From assembly GCA_015491485.1 (NCBI GenBank), contig WFVT01000394.1, positions 1 to 44,766 on the forward strand: DNA of 44,766 bases, in the 5' to 3' direction. This document shows, piece by piece, positions 18,111-26,509 of the stretch. Each line of letters begins with the position of its first letter. Positions within the stretch are counted from its first letter, which is position 1. Under the pieces are notes generated by a model. The model did no database searches, had not been told where the DNA came from, and was given only the letters and a program-made list of their open reading frames with translations. The position numbers and the translations under genes were made by a program. This stretch comes from Candidatus Zhuqueibacterota bacterium. GTDB lineage: Bacteria > Zhuqueibacterota > Zhuqueibacteria > Zhuqueibacterales > Geothermadaptataceae.

Positions 18111-18401
18111 GTATCCGTCCGGTGAAGTACAGGTTGATTCTCAGGGCGTGAAGCCATGTTTGCCTATAATCCAACGCGAGGCGTCCCCGCCGAGCGCTTC
18201 ACCCTCGGCCGGAAGCCTCGCGCCAGCTGGTAATTTTTTTACCGCTCGCCTTCGGATTAGTAGTAAAAAAATGGGATTTTTCGGTCATGCGGTCAGGATG
18301 AAATTTGGAGCAGAGGGGAAACCTTGTGGCAACTTCAAAATCTTTGGAAACTGCAACATTATGAGTTGCTATTCCCCAAATGCCCTTTACCGGGCGGATA
18401 C
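18111..18401 (+). repeat. MITE-like interspersed element, copy 2 (291 bp)
   Basis: The ends are GTATCCGTCCGGTGAAG and, as reverse complement, GTATCCGCCCGGTAAAG. The core forms a strong nested hairpin: CGCGAGGC (18175-18182) pairs perfectly with GCCTCGCG (18215-18222), enclosing GCCGAG/CTCGGC. The right half carries GGTCAGGATGAAATTTGGAG shared with copies 1 and 4. Flanking sequences GGTACGAT and CGTTCGAT agree at 6 of 8 positions if the right boundary is moved one base, compatible with a decayed target duplication. Confidence 0.85.
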
Positions 18402-18590
18402 GTTCGATAAAAATCACGAAAAATCTTACTTTTCTTGTTTTAAAATTTCCAGATTTTTTTATTTTACAGGCATTGCCGACGGCGTTCTTTTCCGTTGCTT
18501 TTGAATGGACCGGCCGGTGGAGCCGTGAATGATCTTCGATAAAACGATCCGGTTAGAGCAATGGGGCCTGTCCAAAAAACCTCTATTCTG

Positions 18591-18660
18591 CGTCATTCTT
18601 GTGAAAACGGGAATCCATCAGTGATTGTTTTTCCCGGATACCCGCTTCCGCGGGATGACG
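18591..18660. repeat. REP-like inverted repeat
   Basis: CGTCATTCTTGTGAAAACGG (18591-18610, continuing GAATCC) faces the reverse complement of 18636-18660, CGTCATCCCGCGGAAGCGGG (continuing TATCC). The CGTCATTCCCGCGAAAGCGGG type is a widespread extragenic palindrome in bacteria. Here two diverged arms are separated by about 20 bases. Confidence 0.6.
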
Positions 18661-18899
18661 ATTTGGGCGCAATGCTTCTATTTTTAAGCAGCCCCAGGGA
18701 CGGAAACCGCATCACGCCTGCCGGTGCCGGTATCCGGAAGAGGCAGGTGCCTGTCTCGCCCGGCTTCCTGGCGTTGATGCAAAGGCGGTTTTGACAGCTC
18801 TGGATGGAGCATGACGTGACGCTTTGGGGATGGTAATGCATTGAAACATGCTGATCAAGGATAAGAAAATGGTGTGACATTCAGCGAGGAGGTGATTCG

Positions 18900-19223
18900 A
18901 TGGACGTGTACCGGTTTATTGAAAATATCGCTCAAGAAATCAAAGTCCCTGAAAAAGGAATTTGGAGTCAGACCCTCCAACGCGAGGGGGCTGCAAAAGT
19001 CATTATTTTCGGCTTTGCCGCCGGAGAGGAACTTTCGGAACACACCGCTTCCGTGCCGGCGATTTTGCATTTTGTCGAGGGGGAAGCAGAGGTGACGCTC
19101 GGCTCCGACCGCTTCTCCGCCCGCGCCGGGAGTTGGGCCTTCATGCCTGCCAAGTTGCCGCACAGTATTCAGGCCAAATCCGAGGTACGCATGATCCTGT
19201 ACCTCCTCCCAGGAACCGTTTAA
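18900..19223 (+). CDS. Cupin-domain protein
   Basis: A 107-residue single-domain cupin. The two conserved cupin segments are seen as GEELSEHTASVPAILHFVEG and GSWAFMPAKLPHSIQA, which hold one possible metal His each plus a Glu, so metal binding is likely but substrate unknown. A near-perfect GAGGAGGTGA ribosome site precedes the ATG. The gene runs into a CopD-like membrane gene (36 bases later) and an NnrS-like gene, which suggests a metal- or haem-related role for the set; that is inference. Confidence 0.85.
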   Translation: MDVYRFIENIAQEIKVPEKGIWSQTLQREGAAKVIIFGFAAGEELSEHTASVPAILHFVEGEAEVTLGSDRFSARAGSWAFMPAKLPHSIQAKSEVRMILYLLPGTV

Positions 19224-19259
19224 TCCATTCGGACATCCAGGTGACCCGAGGAGACTCCC

Positions 19260-19766
19260 ATGCGATGGCTCTATTTCATTTCGATCTATCTGCATATCCT
19301 TTCTGCCCTGATCTGGCTCGGCGGTATGCTGTTTTTGGCGCTGATTGTGGCCCCCATGCTGCGTCAGCCTGATTACAAAGAGGCCGCCGGCCGCATTCTC
19401 GAAGAAGCCGGTGAACGCTTCCGGACGTGGGGGTGGATTGCACTCACAACTTTTTTCGTGACGGGCCTGTATAATGCCGCTTACCGTCTTGGCGGGTTCA
19501 GCGTCCTGTTTCGTGCAGAGTCCTGGAACGGAATCTGGCTCAAAACCCTGGGGGTGAAACTGGCGCTTTTTGGTGTTATTGTGATTTTGAGCGCCATCCA
19601 CGATTTTAAAATTGGCCCCGAGGCGACCCGTCTGATGGAGAAAGCGCCGGATGATCCGGCCACCTTGCGGCTGCGAAAAATGGCCGCATGGATCGGCCGC
19701 ATAAATTTGTTGCTGGCCCTGGTCATTGTGTACATCGCCATCAGTCTGGTCAGGGGGATGCCATGA
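19260..19766 (+). CDS. CopD-like small integral membrane protein
   Basis: A 168-residue protein with four predicted membrane helices (SIYLHILSALIWLGGMLFLA, WIALTTFFVTGLYN, LGVKLALFGVIVILSAIHDF, RINLLLALVIVYIAIS). The helix-1 pattern HILSALIWLGG with early His and the later LKTLGVKLAL resemble the CopD/HemJ-like membrane family; the His residues may bind copper or haem. GAGGAGA lies before the ATG. Its stop overlaps the ATG of the following gene (ATGA), so the two are translationally coupled. Confidence 0.7.
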   Translation: MRWLYFISIYLHILSALIWLGGMLFLALIVAPMLRQPDYKEAAGRILEEAGERFRTWGWIALTTFFVTGLYNAAYRLGGFSVLFRAESWNGIWLKTLGVKLALFGVIVILSAIHDFKIGPEATRLMEKAPDDPATLRLRKMAAWIGRINLLLALVIVYIAISLVRGMP

Positions 19767-20830
19767 ACAAAAAACGGTTTCCCATGATGCTGCTGGCGTT
19801 GCTGTCGCTGCTGGCGGGCATTCTGACCGGTCTCTGGCGTGCGGGATGGAAAACGCCTTTTCCCCATGATCCCATGTTTAACTGGCACGGCGCGCTGATG
19901 GTGTGCGGTTTTCTGGGAACCCTCATCGGCATGGAACGGGCTGTGGCGTACGGCCGCTTTTGGGGCTATCTCGCGCCTGTTTTTGCCGGCGTCGGCGGGG
20001 TGATGATCTTGATAGATCGTCTCGCATGGCTCGCTCCGGTGCTGGAAACCGTGGCCGCCGCCGTGTTGTTGGCGCTGCTGCTCGTGCTGTCCCGGCGCGT
20101 CCGGGCGATCCCGGCGCATTTGATGACGCTGGGCGGAATAAGCTGGCTGATCGGCAACGGACTCTGGCTGGCGGGATGGACACTGCCACAAGTGGCGCCG
20201 TTCTGGATCGGTTTTCTGATGCTGACCATCGCCGGTGAACGCTGGGAATTGAGCCGGATCTTACAGCCGGATCGCCGTGCAGTCATCCTGTTTTGGATTT
20301 CCATGGCGGTTTTTTTTATCGGCCTGGGAATGAGTTTAACCGATCACGGACGCGGTATGCAGTTGCTGGGAATCGGCATGGCGGCTCTGGGCGTATGGCT
20401 GATCCGGTTCGATCTGGCGCGCAAAAATTTGCATCAGAGCGGCCTGTACCGTTTTATGGGAATCAGCCTCATTTCCGGATACGCATGGCTCGTGGTGGCC
20501 GGCTTGCTGGCTTACTTCTGGGGCATGATGACCGCCGGCTTTCGCTATGACGCTGTGATGCACAGCTTCTTTCTGGGGTTCGTATTTACCATGATTTTTG
20601 CCCATGCCCCCATTGTGTTTCCTGCGATTTTAAACGTCAAACTGACCTATTCCAATGTATTCTATACCCATCTCATTCTGCTCCACCTTTCGCTGATCTA
20701 TCGCATCGTTGCCGATTGGCAGCTCATGCCGGGCGGACGCATTCTGGGGGGCTGGCTGAATGGTGTGGCGATTCTCCTCTTTTTCATCAATACGTTGACT
20801 TCGGTTCAAAAAAAGGAGGCGCAATCCTGA
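19763..20830 (+). CDS. NnrS-like polytopic membrane protein
   Basis: A 355-residue protein with about 12 membrane helices. The ATG at 19763 overlaps the preceding stop codon (ATGA). Conserved-looking histidines sit inside helices: FNWHGALMVCGFLGTLIGME, VMHSFFLGFVF, IFAHAPIVFP and LILLHLSLIYRI. This distribution resembles NnrS-family and haem-copper-oxidase-like membrane proteins, which bind haem and copper, but similarity to bona fide NnrS cannot be tested here. It would act in the inner membrane, probably with the CopD-like neighbour. A perfect 12-bp hairpin begins at its stop codon. Confidence 0.55.
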   Translation: MNKKRFPMMLLALLSLLAGILTGLWRAGWKTPFPHDPMFNWHGALMVCGFLGTLIGMERAVAYGRFWGYLAPVFAGVGGVMILIDRLAWLAPVLETVAAAVLLALLLVLSRRVRAIPAHLMTLGGISWLIGNGLWLAGWTLPQVAPFWIGFLMLTIAGERWELSRILQPDRRAVILFWISMAVFFIGLGMSLTDHGRGMQLLGIGMAALGVWLIRFDLARKNLHQSGLYRFMGISLISGYAWLVVAGLLAYFWGMMTAGFRYDAVMHSFFLGFVFTMIFAHAPIVFPAILNVKLTYSNVFYTHLILLHLSLIYRIVADWQLMPGGRILGGWLNGVAILLFFINTLTSVQKKEAQS

Positions 20831-20871
20831 CGGCTGCAGACAAGGCAATGGCTTTGGCCCTGCAGCCGTCA
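20828..20871. terminator. Perfect 12-bp hairpin between convergent genes
   Basis: TGACGGCTGCAG (20828-20839) pairs perfectly with CTGCAGCCGTCA (20860-20871); the loop is 20 bases. It starts in the stop codon of the NnrS-like gene and lies 42 bases from the end of the convergent GWxTD gene. No U-tract follows on either side, so it may act as a processing or bidirectional stop signal rather than a classical intrinsic terminator. Confidence 0.55.
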
Positions 20872-20913
20872 TGACGGGCGGTGGAATCTTTTCCGTTGAA
20901 TGGATGGAATGGG

Positions 20914-22572
20914 TTACAACAGCTTGAACTTCACCTGCCGTTCGCGGACAATGTTGGCGTAGTTGTCTTTCGCCCGCACGGTCAGGGTGTATTGCCCTGC
21001 AAGCAGATTCTGAAAATCGAACCGGAAATAAACCGGACGGATTGCACCTTTTTCCCGGCGAACTTCTTTCAGACTGATACGGTCTTTTTTCGCGGCGAAT
21101 GGGTTGATCGTTCGGAAAAAGCCGGCAATCCCGCCCTCATCCGTGCGTTCGACGGTGTACTCCATTTCGAAAAAACTCTCGTTCTTGCCATCCACCTGCA
21201 GATTATACAGTTCAAAATACAGGTACACCGCACGGTTTGCCGGAAGCTCGCTGACGGCAATCGGGAGAATGCGCAACCCTTTCCGCACGATACTGCCCGG
21301 AATCACGGTTTCAACGGAATCGATGCGGCTGGCGAAAACCACACTGCTGATCTGCAATGTCTGGACATTCGTGGGGCCGGTTTCGGCGATAAACGTTTTG
21401 CTGCTGTATTGCGGCCCGGCCGGGTTGTCCAGTTCCAGGGCTAAAATGTAAGACCCGGGCCCCACATGAAATTGCCATCCGCCGGAGATGACCTCAGCGC
21501 CGGAGCCGTTGGCAAGTGGTACGGCAATGGAGTCCACCGCCGAGGTGATCAGCCGCTGGTCCGGCCATTTGATGGCAGCACGGCAGCGCAGACGGGCTTC
21601 ATCGGCATTGAGAATGTCTTTGCGCTGCACCGAATAATACAGCAAAAACGCATGCTGCAATTGGGAATCGCGAAACCAGGCAGCGCGCGCCGTAAAAGGC
21701 AACGGCTTTTCATCTTTAAAAATATCCGTGGTGGTGATGGGCAACTGTTTTTGGGCAACCAGAATCCGCTCGCATTGTTCACTGATCACCTGATCGAGGA
21801 GCATGAGTTTACGCTGCATGCTGATGGGCTCATATTGATACTGATCCCAGGCGGAACGCATGGCAAGCCAGGTCGTGCTCAGGTCTTTGCGCCGGTCCAA
21901 AAGCTCGCCGATCGCCTGCCAGCGTGAAAGTTGATCCCCGACTTTGACGCCCTCATCAAACCGCATCGCCAGCCGATAACCATCCCCCTTTTCGATGAAA
22001 TCAAAAGTGATCGGTTTGCCAAATTTGTAATACGCCCAGGTCTCCATGGCATGGTAATAGCCGGATTCCGGAGTGAGGATACGGTCATCCGGCGGACCGT
22101 ATTTGACGTAGATTGCGCCGCGATCGTCGTACCCCCGCTTATTGAATGCCGGGAACGCCTTCCGGACAAAGGCGAGGCGCTGGTAGTGCTCGATCAGCCT
22201 TTCATTGATTTCGGTTGCCGGTGTCACATCCTCGCGCCGCCAGAAATAGAGGATGAACTTTGCCCTGGCAGTGTGAGTGGGAAGGGTTTTGTATTTTTCG
22301 CGGTCCTGTGCGGAGAGGATATCTTCGATGTCACCTTCCAGCCGCTTCAGGCGGTCGAAGTTCGCCTCGGTGGGCAATTGTATCTGTTCCAGCGCCCGGT
22401 AATAAGCGCGCGTCGCTTCCAATGGATCGGCTATTTTAGAAAAAATCTCGTCTGCATACCGGATGCGGTACTTCCGAAAGACGTCATCACTTTCCGTGAA
22501 TGCCAGAAGAAAGCTCGCAGCAGCCATCAGGATCAACCAGCAGCGTCTTCCGCGCCGGAATATAGCAAACAT
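20914..22572 (-). CDS. GWxTD-domain protein, exported
   Basis: A 552-residue protein with an N-terminal signal sequence (RRCWLILMAAASFLLAFTES). Residues ~70-240 match the GWxTD domain: a helical lead-in, FILYFWRREDVTP, then GYDDRGAIYVKYGPPDDR, where the name-giving GWxTD is changed to GYDD. The C-terminal half is beta-rich (IgG-like strands such as GPGSYILALELD, GQYTLTVRAKDNYAN). The family is largely limited to FCB-group bacteria and its function is unknown; a periplasmic role is likely. The start at 22572 is fixed by a GGAGGAGGTGA site 7 bases upstream, not the earlier frame opening at 22677. It lies 175 bases downstream of the SpoIIE-type phosphatase on the same strand. Confidence 0.85.
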   Translation of the reverse strand: MFAIFRRGRRCWLILMAAASFLLAFTESDDVFRKYRIRYADEIFSKIADPLEATRAYYRALEQIQLPTEANFDRLKRLEGDIEDILSAQDREKYKTLPTHTARAKFILYFWRREDVTPATEINERLIEHYQRLAFVRKAFPAFNKRGYDDRGAIYVKYGPPDDRILTPESGYYHAMETWAYYKFGKPITFDFIEKGDGYRLAMRFDEGVKVGDQLSRWQAIGELLDRRKDLSTTWLAMRSAWDQYQYEPISMQRKLMLLDQVISEQCERILVAQKQLPITTTDIFKDEKPLPFTARAAWFRDSQLQHAFLLYYSVQRKDILNADEARLRCRAAIKWPDQRLITSAVDSIAVPLANGSGAEVISGGWQFHVGPGSYILALELDNPAGPQYSSKTFIAETGPTNVQTLQISSVVFASRIDSVETVIPGSIVRKGLRILPIAVSELPANRAVYLYFELYNLQVDGKNESFFEMEYTVERTDEGGIAGFFRTINPFAAKKDRISLKEVRREKGAIRPVYFRFDFQNLLAGQYTLTVRAKDNYANIVRERQVKFKLL

Positions 22573-22746
22573 GCTTCTCACCTCCTCCAGCCGATCGGTT
22601 TGGAGTGAAAGCCGAAACTTTACGCTGATCGGGATTGGTCCAGAGGACAGCCAGGAGAGTATAAACGGCTCATTCAATGAACGCTTTTCACGCAGGGTGA
22701 GTTTCTGAATCTTTTGTTGCTTATTCGGATACCGGTCGTCTGGCGG

Positions 22747-25326
22747 TTACAGTTTTTCCCGCTGAATCACCACCAGAGAAACGTCATCGGTCAGAGGATG
22801 CCCCTGGTAGAAATCCTGCAAATCCTGCAATACCGTTTCCACGATGGCGGCGGCAGGCCGGGTGGCCAGGCCGGATAGCAGAGTTTTCAGCCGTTCTTCG
22901 GTGTAGAACACGATGGCATCAGAAGGCGCCAGCGAATCGGCGGAAGAGACAGGCCGTGACGCTTCGATCAAGCCGTCGGAATACATGAAAAGGGTTTCGC
23001 CGGGCTCGAGACGGAGCGAAACGGTTTGAAACGATTTCTCGAAAACCGCCTCGTTGGGAATGATTCCGATGCCCGTGCCCGCTGCCGGTACCTCACGCAC
23101 CACGGGCTTTTGGGTTGGACGCAGAATGAGCGGCGGGGTGTGTCCGGCCCGAATCAAATGAAACATGCCGGTTTGGGAATGCAGCAATCCCAGGATGGCG
23201 GTCACAAAAATTTGCCGGTCCACCCGGGGATCGGTGAAATACCGGTTCAGGCGCTTTACGATTTCCAGCAGGTCGGTCGAAAATTCAGGCGCAAACCGGA
23301 GCAGGCTGATACATTGCGCCATGTAAAACGCGGCGGACGTGCTTTTGCCGGACACATCCCCCAGTGTGATGAGAAACGTCTTTTCTCCCACCGGCAGCAG
23401 GTCGTAAAAATCACCGCCGACTTCGTTGGCGGTTTGCAGAGTGGCTGCGATGTCAAAGCCCGGAATGTCGGGGAGGGATTTGGGCAGTAAGCCGAGCTGA
23501 ACGTCACGTGCAATTTTCAGTTCTTGCTCAAGCCGTTCCTTCTCCCGAGCCTCTTCGATGTTTTTCTTGAGTTCGCGGCCCAACCGATTGAAGTGATGAG
23601 CCAATTCCACAAATTCATCCTGACCTTCGAGGCGGATTTGATAATCTAAATCGCCTCGAGCGATTTGCATGACTCCCCGGCGGAGCTGATTGAATTTCTG
23701 CACGATCATGCTGTTGATTTCTGCGCCCAGTTTTGCCACACGCCGGATGATGAAAAAATTCAAAAGCAGGTAAAGTCCCAGCAGAACCAGCACCAGCCGG
23801 AAAATCGGTGACTGAAAGAAACCGGGGTCCGGGAAAAATGCGATGTCAAAGGCGATATATCCCACCGACCGCAACTCGAAATTATACAGCGGCGCCAGGA
23901 CGCGTCCGAATATGAGAAACGGGCCATGGTGGATTTCTATATTGGTATATGGCAGGTCCGATTCCACGCTCTGCGGATAGGTTACATTGAACAGCGGATG
24001 AGTGACAAAACTCATCATCCAAAACGGGAAAATGCGGATTTCATCCGGCGGTGCGAGAAAATCCAGTTGATAGAGCCAGTTTTCCCATCGGCCGGGAAAA
24101 TAATAGTGGCTTATGAGACGGTTGCCGATCAGCGGTACGTGCCGCCGTGTCACGGTTTGCAGATAATCCTGATCCAGAGGGAGCAACCGGAATGTCATGC
24201 CGCTGGTATCGGGCATGTTCCAAAACAGAAAAAGCCGCGGGCTGTTGTTCTGCGCTGCATCGCCGATGGGATCCAGGCGCACGATTCCCTCCGCCGGCAG
24301 AGGGCGGGACAGGATGAGCGGCTCGTATCCCGGCAGCGTAAGCGTGGTGTCGCCCGGGACCCGGTGCAATACAATCGCACGGTCGGCATCGCGGCCGGCA
24401 AGGGCCTGGATGGGAGGAGGCTCGGACAGCACCCACCGCAATTGGTTTGCCTGCCATCCGGCAATCAAAAAATAAAACAGCAGCAGGAGCAGCACAAACT
24501 GCATGAATTGAGGAAAGGTGGATTGAAACAGACCGGAAATCCATAACTTGCGGGATAAACGGGCATGATTGTAAACCAGAACCACCGGAATTTTGACGGC
24601 GGCGGCAAGCATTTGAAACTGCAGAGTGAGAAAAAAGAACATCGGCGCCGTATTCCAGAGCACCGGATCACCGAAATTTGACAACATCACGAGTTGACTG
24701 CGCGGCCATCCCGAGAGATGGAAGTAAGACAATAAAAAGAGGGGAAAATATAAAAAACATTCCTGCCGGGTTAAATGCTGGAGCCAGCGGGTTTGTTGAA
24801 GTAATGAGACAAACAGGATGGCCGCAAAAATATAGTACAGTAGCGGACGTGGAGTGGGGATAAAATGCTCTGCAAGTAGCAGCAAAAACGCAAACCAAAA
24901 AAGCTGCCTGCGTTTGCCTTCGCCGTTGGTTACGATTTGCAAGGACAATACGAAGCCAAGCCAGCCGATGAAAATGACATGCCAAAACGTGCTCAGTCCG
25001 CCCGGTGTGCCCTTGCCGATCAGCCGGATCAGCCAGCCGTCCAGCAGAATAACGAGGTAAAACAGCAGCAGCAAAATTTCATACGGCGGTTGGAGCCGCT
25101 CCCACACCCGGCGACTGAAACGGTACAAGAAGATAAAATGAAGCCCGAAAAGCAAATCGCTCTTCGTGCCTGCCGCGGTGAACAGAGCAAGCAGCAAAAG
25201 CGTGGCGCTCCATCCGATGGCATCCACAAGAACCGCCCGGGGGATCGGACGGAGGGAGCCCCACGCATCAATAAAGCGTCGCAAGCGGTGTAGAAATGAA
25301 AACGCCGTGTGGATGTCCGGTATCAT
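22747..25326 (-). CDS. Membrane-bound HAMP-SpoIIE/PP2C-type serine phosphatase
   Basis: An 859-residue protein. The N-terminal ~280 residues hold a run of membrane helices (ATLLLLALFTAAG, FLYFPLFLLSYFHLSG, FVLLLLLFYFLIAG), then an extracytoplasmic region (~300-520), a further helix (LVLVLLGLYLLLNFFII), a HAMP domain (ARGDLDYQIRLEGQDEFVEL), a short coiled coil, and a C-terminal phosphatase: ARDVQLGLLPKSLPDIPGFD, NEVGGDFYD, GDVSGKS, GHTPPL, YSDGLIEA and TDDVSLVV. All metal-binding Asp motifs are present. Such enzymes (RsbU/RsbP type) dephosphorylate STAS anti-anti-sigma factors; none is in the window. The ATG at 25326 overlaps the upstream stop codon (TGATG). Confidence 0.9.
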   Translation of the reverse strand: MIPDIHTAFSFLHRLRRFIDAWGSLRPIPRAVLVDAIGWSATLLLLALFTAAGTKSDLLFGLHFIFLYRFSRRVWERLQPPYEILLLLFYLVILLDGWLIRLIGKGTPGGLSTFWHVIFIGWLGFVLSLQIVTNGEGKRRQLFWFAFLLLLAEHFIPTPRPLLYYIFAAILFVSLLQQTRWLQHLTRQECFLYFPLFLLSYFHLSGWPRSQLVMLSNFGDPVLWNTAPMFFFLTLQFQMLAAAVKIPVVLVYNHARLSRKLWISGLFQSTFPQFMQFVLLLLLFYFLIAGWQANQLRWVLSEPPPIQALAGRDADRAIVLHRVPGDTTLTLPGYEPLILSRPLPAEGIVRLDPIGDAAQNNSPRLFLFWNMPDTSGMTFRLLPLDQDYLQTVTRRHVPLIGNRLISHYYFPGRWENWLYQLDFLAPPDEIRIFPFWMMSFVTHPLFNVTYPQSVESDLPYTNIEIHHGPFLIFGRVLAPLYNFELRSVGYIAFDIAFFPDPGFFQSPIFRLVLVLLGLYLLLNFFIIRRVAKLGAEINSMIVQKFNQLRRGVMQIARGDLDYQIRLEGQDEFVELAHHFNRLGRELKKNIEEAREKERLEQELKIARDVQLGLLPKSLPDIPGFDIAATLQTANEVGGDFYDLLPVGEKTFLITLGDVSGKSTSAAFYMAQCISLLRFAPEFSTDLLEIVKRLNRYFTDPRVDRQIFVTAILGLLHSQTGMFHLIRAGHTPPLILRPTQKPVVREVPAAGTGIGIIPNEAVFEKSFQTVSLRLEPGETLFMYSDGLIEASRPVSSADSLAPSDAIVFYTEERLKTLLSGLATRPAAAIVETVLQDLQDFYQGHPLTDDVSLVVIQREKL

Positions 25327-26309
25327 CAATCGATCCGCAGCACGATTTTGCCAATATTCTTGTTGGCCTCCATGTACCGGTGTGCTTCCGCCACGTCTTT
25401 CCAGGAAAAAACGCGGTCGATCACGGGCTTGAGCGCGCCGCTTTCGAACCGGGAGAGCGCATATCGACTGAATTCCGTGGTAAGTTGGATTTTATATTCC
25501 GGCGAACGGCCGCGCAGCGTGGAGCCTTCGATGCGGGCGCGTTTGCGCATGAGCTTGCGCATGTCAAATTGTTCCGCCACACTGCCGCCGAGGAGCGACA
25601 GCACGATCATTCGGCCGTCCTCAGCGATGGCGGTAAGGTTCTGATCGAGATAGGATGCCCCGACAAAATCGATGATGATATCCGCCCCGTGGCCGTGTGT
25701 CACCTGCAGCACTTTGTCGGCGAAGGGCCCCTGTTTATAATTGAACGCCTCGGTGGCACCCAGCGAACGGCAGGCTTCCAGTTTGGCTTCGGAACCGGCG
25801 GTCACGATGGCTCGACCTTTTCCTTCCCGCACCAACTGGATCGCGGCTGTGCCCACCCCGCTGGCTCCGGCGTGAATCAGCACGATGTGGCCCTGTCGGA
25901 AACCGCCCAGCCACCGCAGCGCCTGAAATGCAGTGAGAAAGGCCTCGGGAATGGCTGCCGCCTCTTCAAAGGACAGATTCTCCGGAATGGGCATAGCCAT
26001 GCCTTCCGGAATGGCGGCGTACTCGGCATATCCCCCGCCGGGCAACAGGCCGAATACACGGTCCCCGGGCTGAAATTTTTGGCAGTGCTTGCCGCAACTC
26101 ACCACCGTCCCCGCCATTTCCAGACCGATAATCTCCGAAGCGCCGGGAGGCGGCGGATACAGCCCGCGGCGCTGCAAGATATCCGCCCGGTTCAGCGCCG
26201 TGGCTTTGATGCGCACCAGCAGATCGGAATCGCCGATTTCGGGCATCGGAGCTTCGCCGATGTAAAGCTGATCGGCGTCACCGGGGGATTTGACCAGCAC
26301 GGCTTTCAT
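25326..26309 (-). CDS. NAD(P)H quinone oxidoreductase, zinc-less MDR (PIG3/QOR-like)
   Basis: A 327-residue medium-chain reductase. It starts MKAVLVKSPGDADQLYIGEA, contains NRADILQRRGLYPPPPGAS and GLEMAGTV (PIG3/TP53I3-type signature), GGGYAEYAAIP, and the NADPH-binding HAGASGVGTAAIQL. Structural and catalytic zinc ligands of alcohol dehydrogenases are absent, as in quinone reductases. The start at 26309 is chosen for GGGAGGAAT upstream and the family's N-terminus; the frame is open to 26402 without support. Its stop overlaps the start of the SpoIIE-type phosphatase gene, so the pair is co-translated, though no functional link is obvious. Confidence 0.92.
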   Translation of the reverse strand: MKAVLVKSPGDADQLYIGEAPMPEIGDSDLLVRIKATALNRADILQRRGLYPPPPGASEIIGLEMAGTVVSCGKHCQKFQPGDRVFGLLPGGGYAEYAAIPEGMAMPIPENLSFEEAAAIPEAFLTAFQALRWLGGFRQGHIVLIHAGASGVGTAAIQLVREGKGRAIVTAGSEAKLEACRSLGATEAFNYKQGPFADKVLQVTHGHGADIIIDFVGASYLDQNLTAIAEDGRMIVLSLLGGSVAEQFDMRKLMRKRARIEGSTLRGRSPEYKIQLTTEFSRYALSRFESGALKPVIDRVFSWKDVAEAHRYMEANKNIGKIVLRID

Positions 26310-26509
26310 AAGGCGTATTCCTCCCAAAGTTCCGTATCCGGTTTTCATACATCTTACAGAAAATCGGCTTGAATGGCAAGGGGAAGATGCGGATTCCCGC
26401 ATGAAAAAGCGGTTGCGGCCGCCGTATTTTGCAATCGACCGATTCTTGAATGCCTGTCTCGAAATGCCCGGGGCGGCGCGCCGTCGGTGTCATGATGAAA
26501 ATGGTTCCG

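Larger units (their letters stand above)
17534..18899. other. 1.4-kb repeat-rich intergenic spacer
   Basis: There is no convincing gene. The spacer holds an AT-rich stretch (17640-17800), a degenerate CACGAAGxCCACGAAG-type repeat (17915-17947), MITE-like copy 2 (18111-18401) and a REP-like inverted repeat (18591-18660). Frames at 17820-18011 and 18109-18504 lie across these repeats and show no protein pattern. A strong GAGGAGGTGA at the end belongs to the cupin gene. Confidence 0.65.

Noticed and set aside
18109-18504. 131-codon open frame across repeat copy 2
   Set aside because: It coincides with the MITE-like element, contains its hairpin core and is not conserved as a frame in the other copies.
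25296-26372. 358-codon open frame on the plus strand
   Set aside because: It lies antisense over the quinone oxidoreductase gene, which has clear family motifs; the plus frame reads as His/Arg/Gln-rich shadow sequence.
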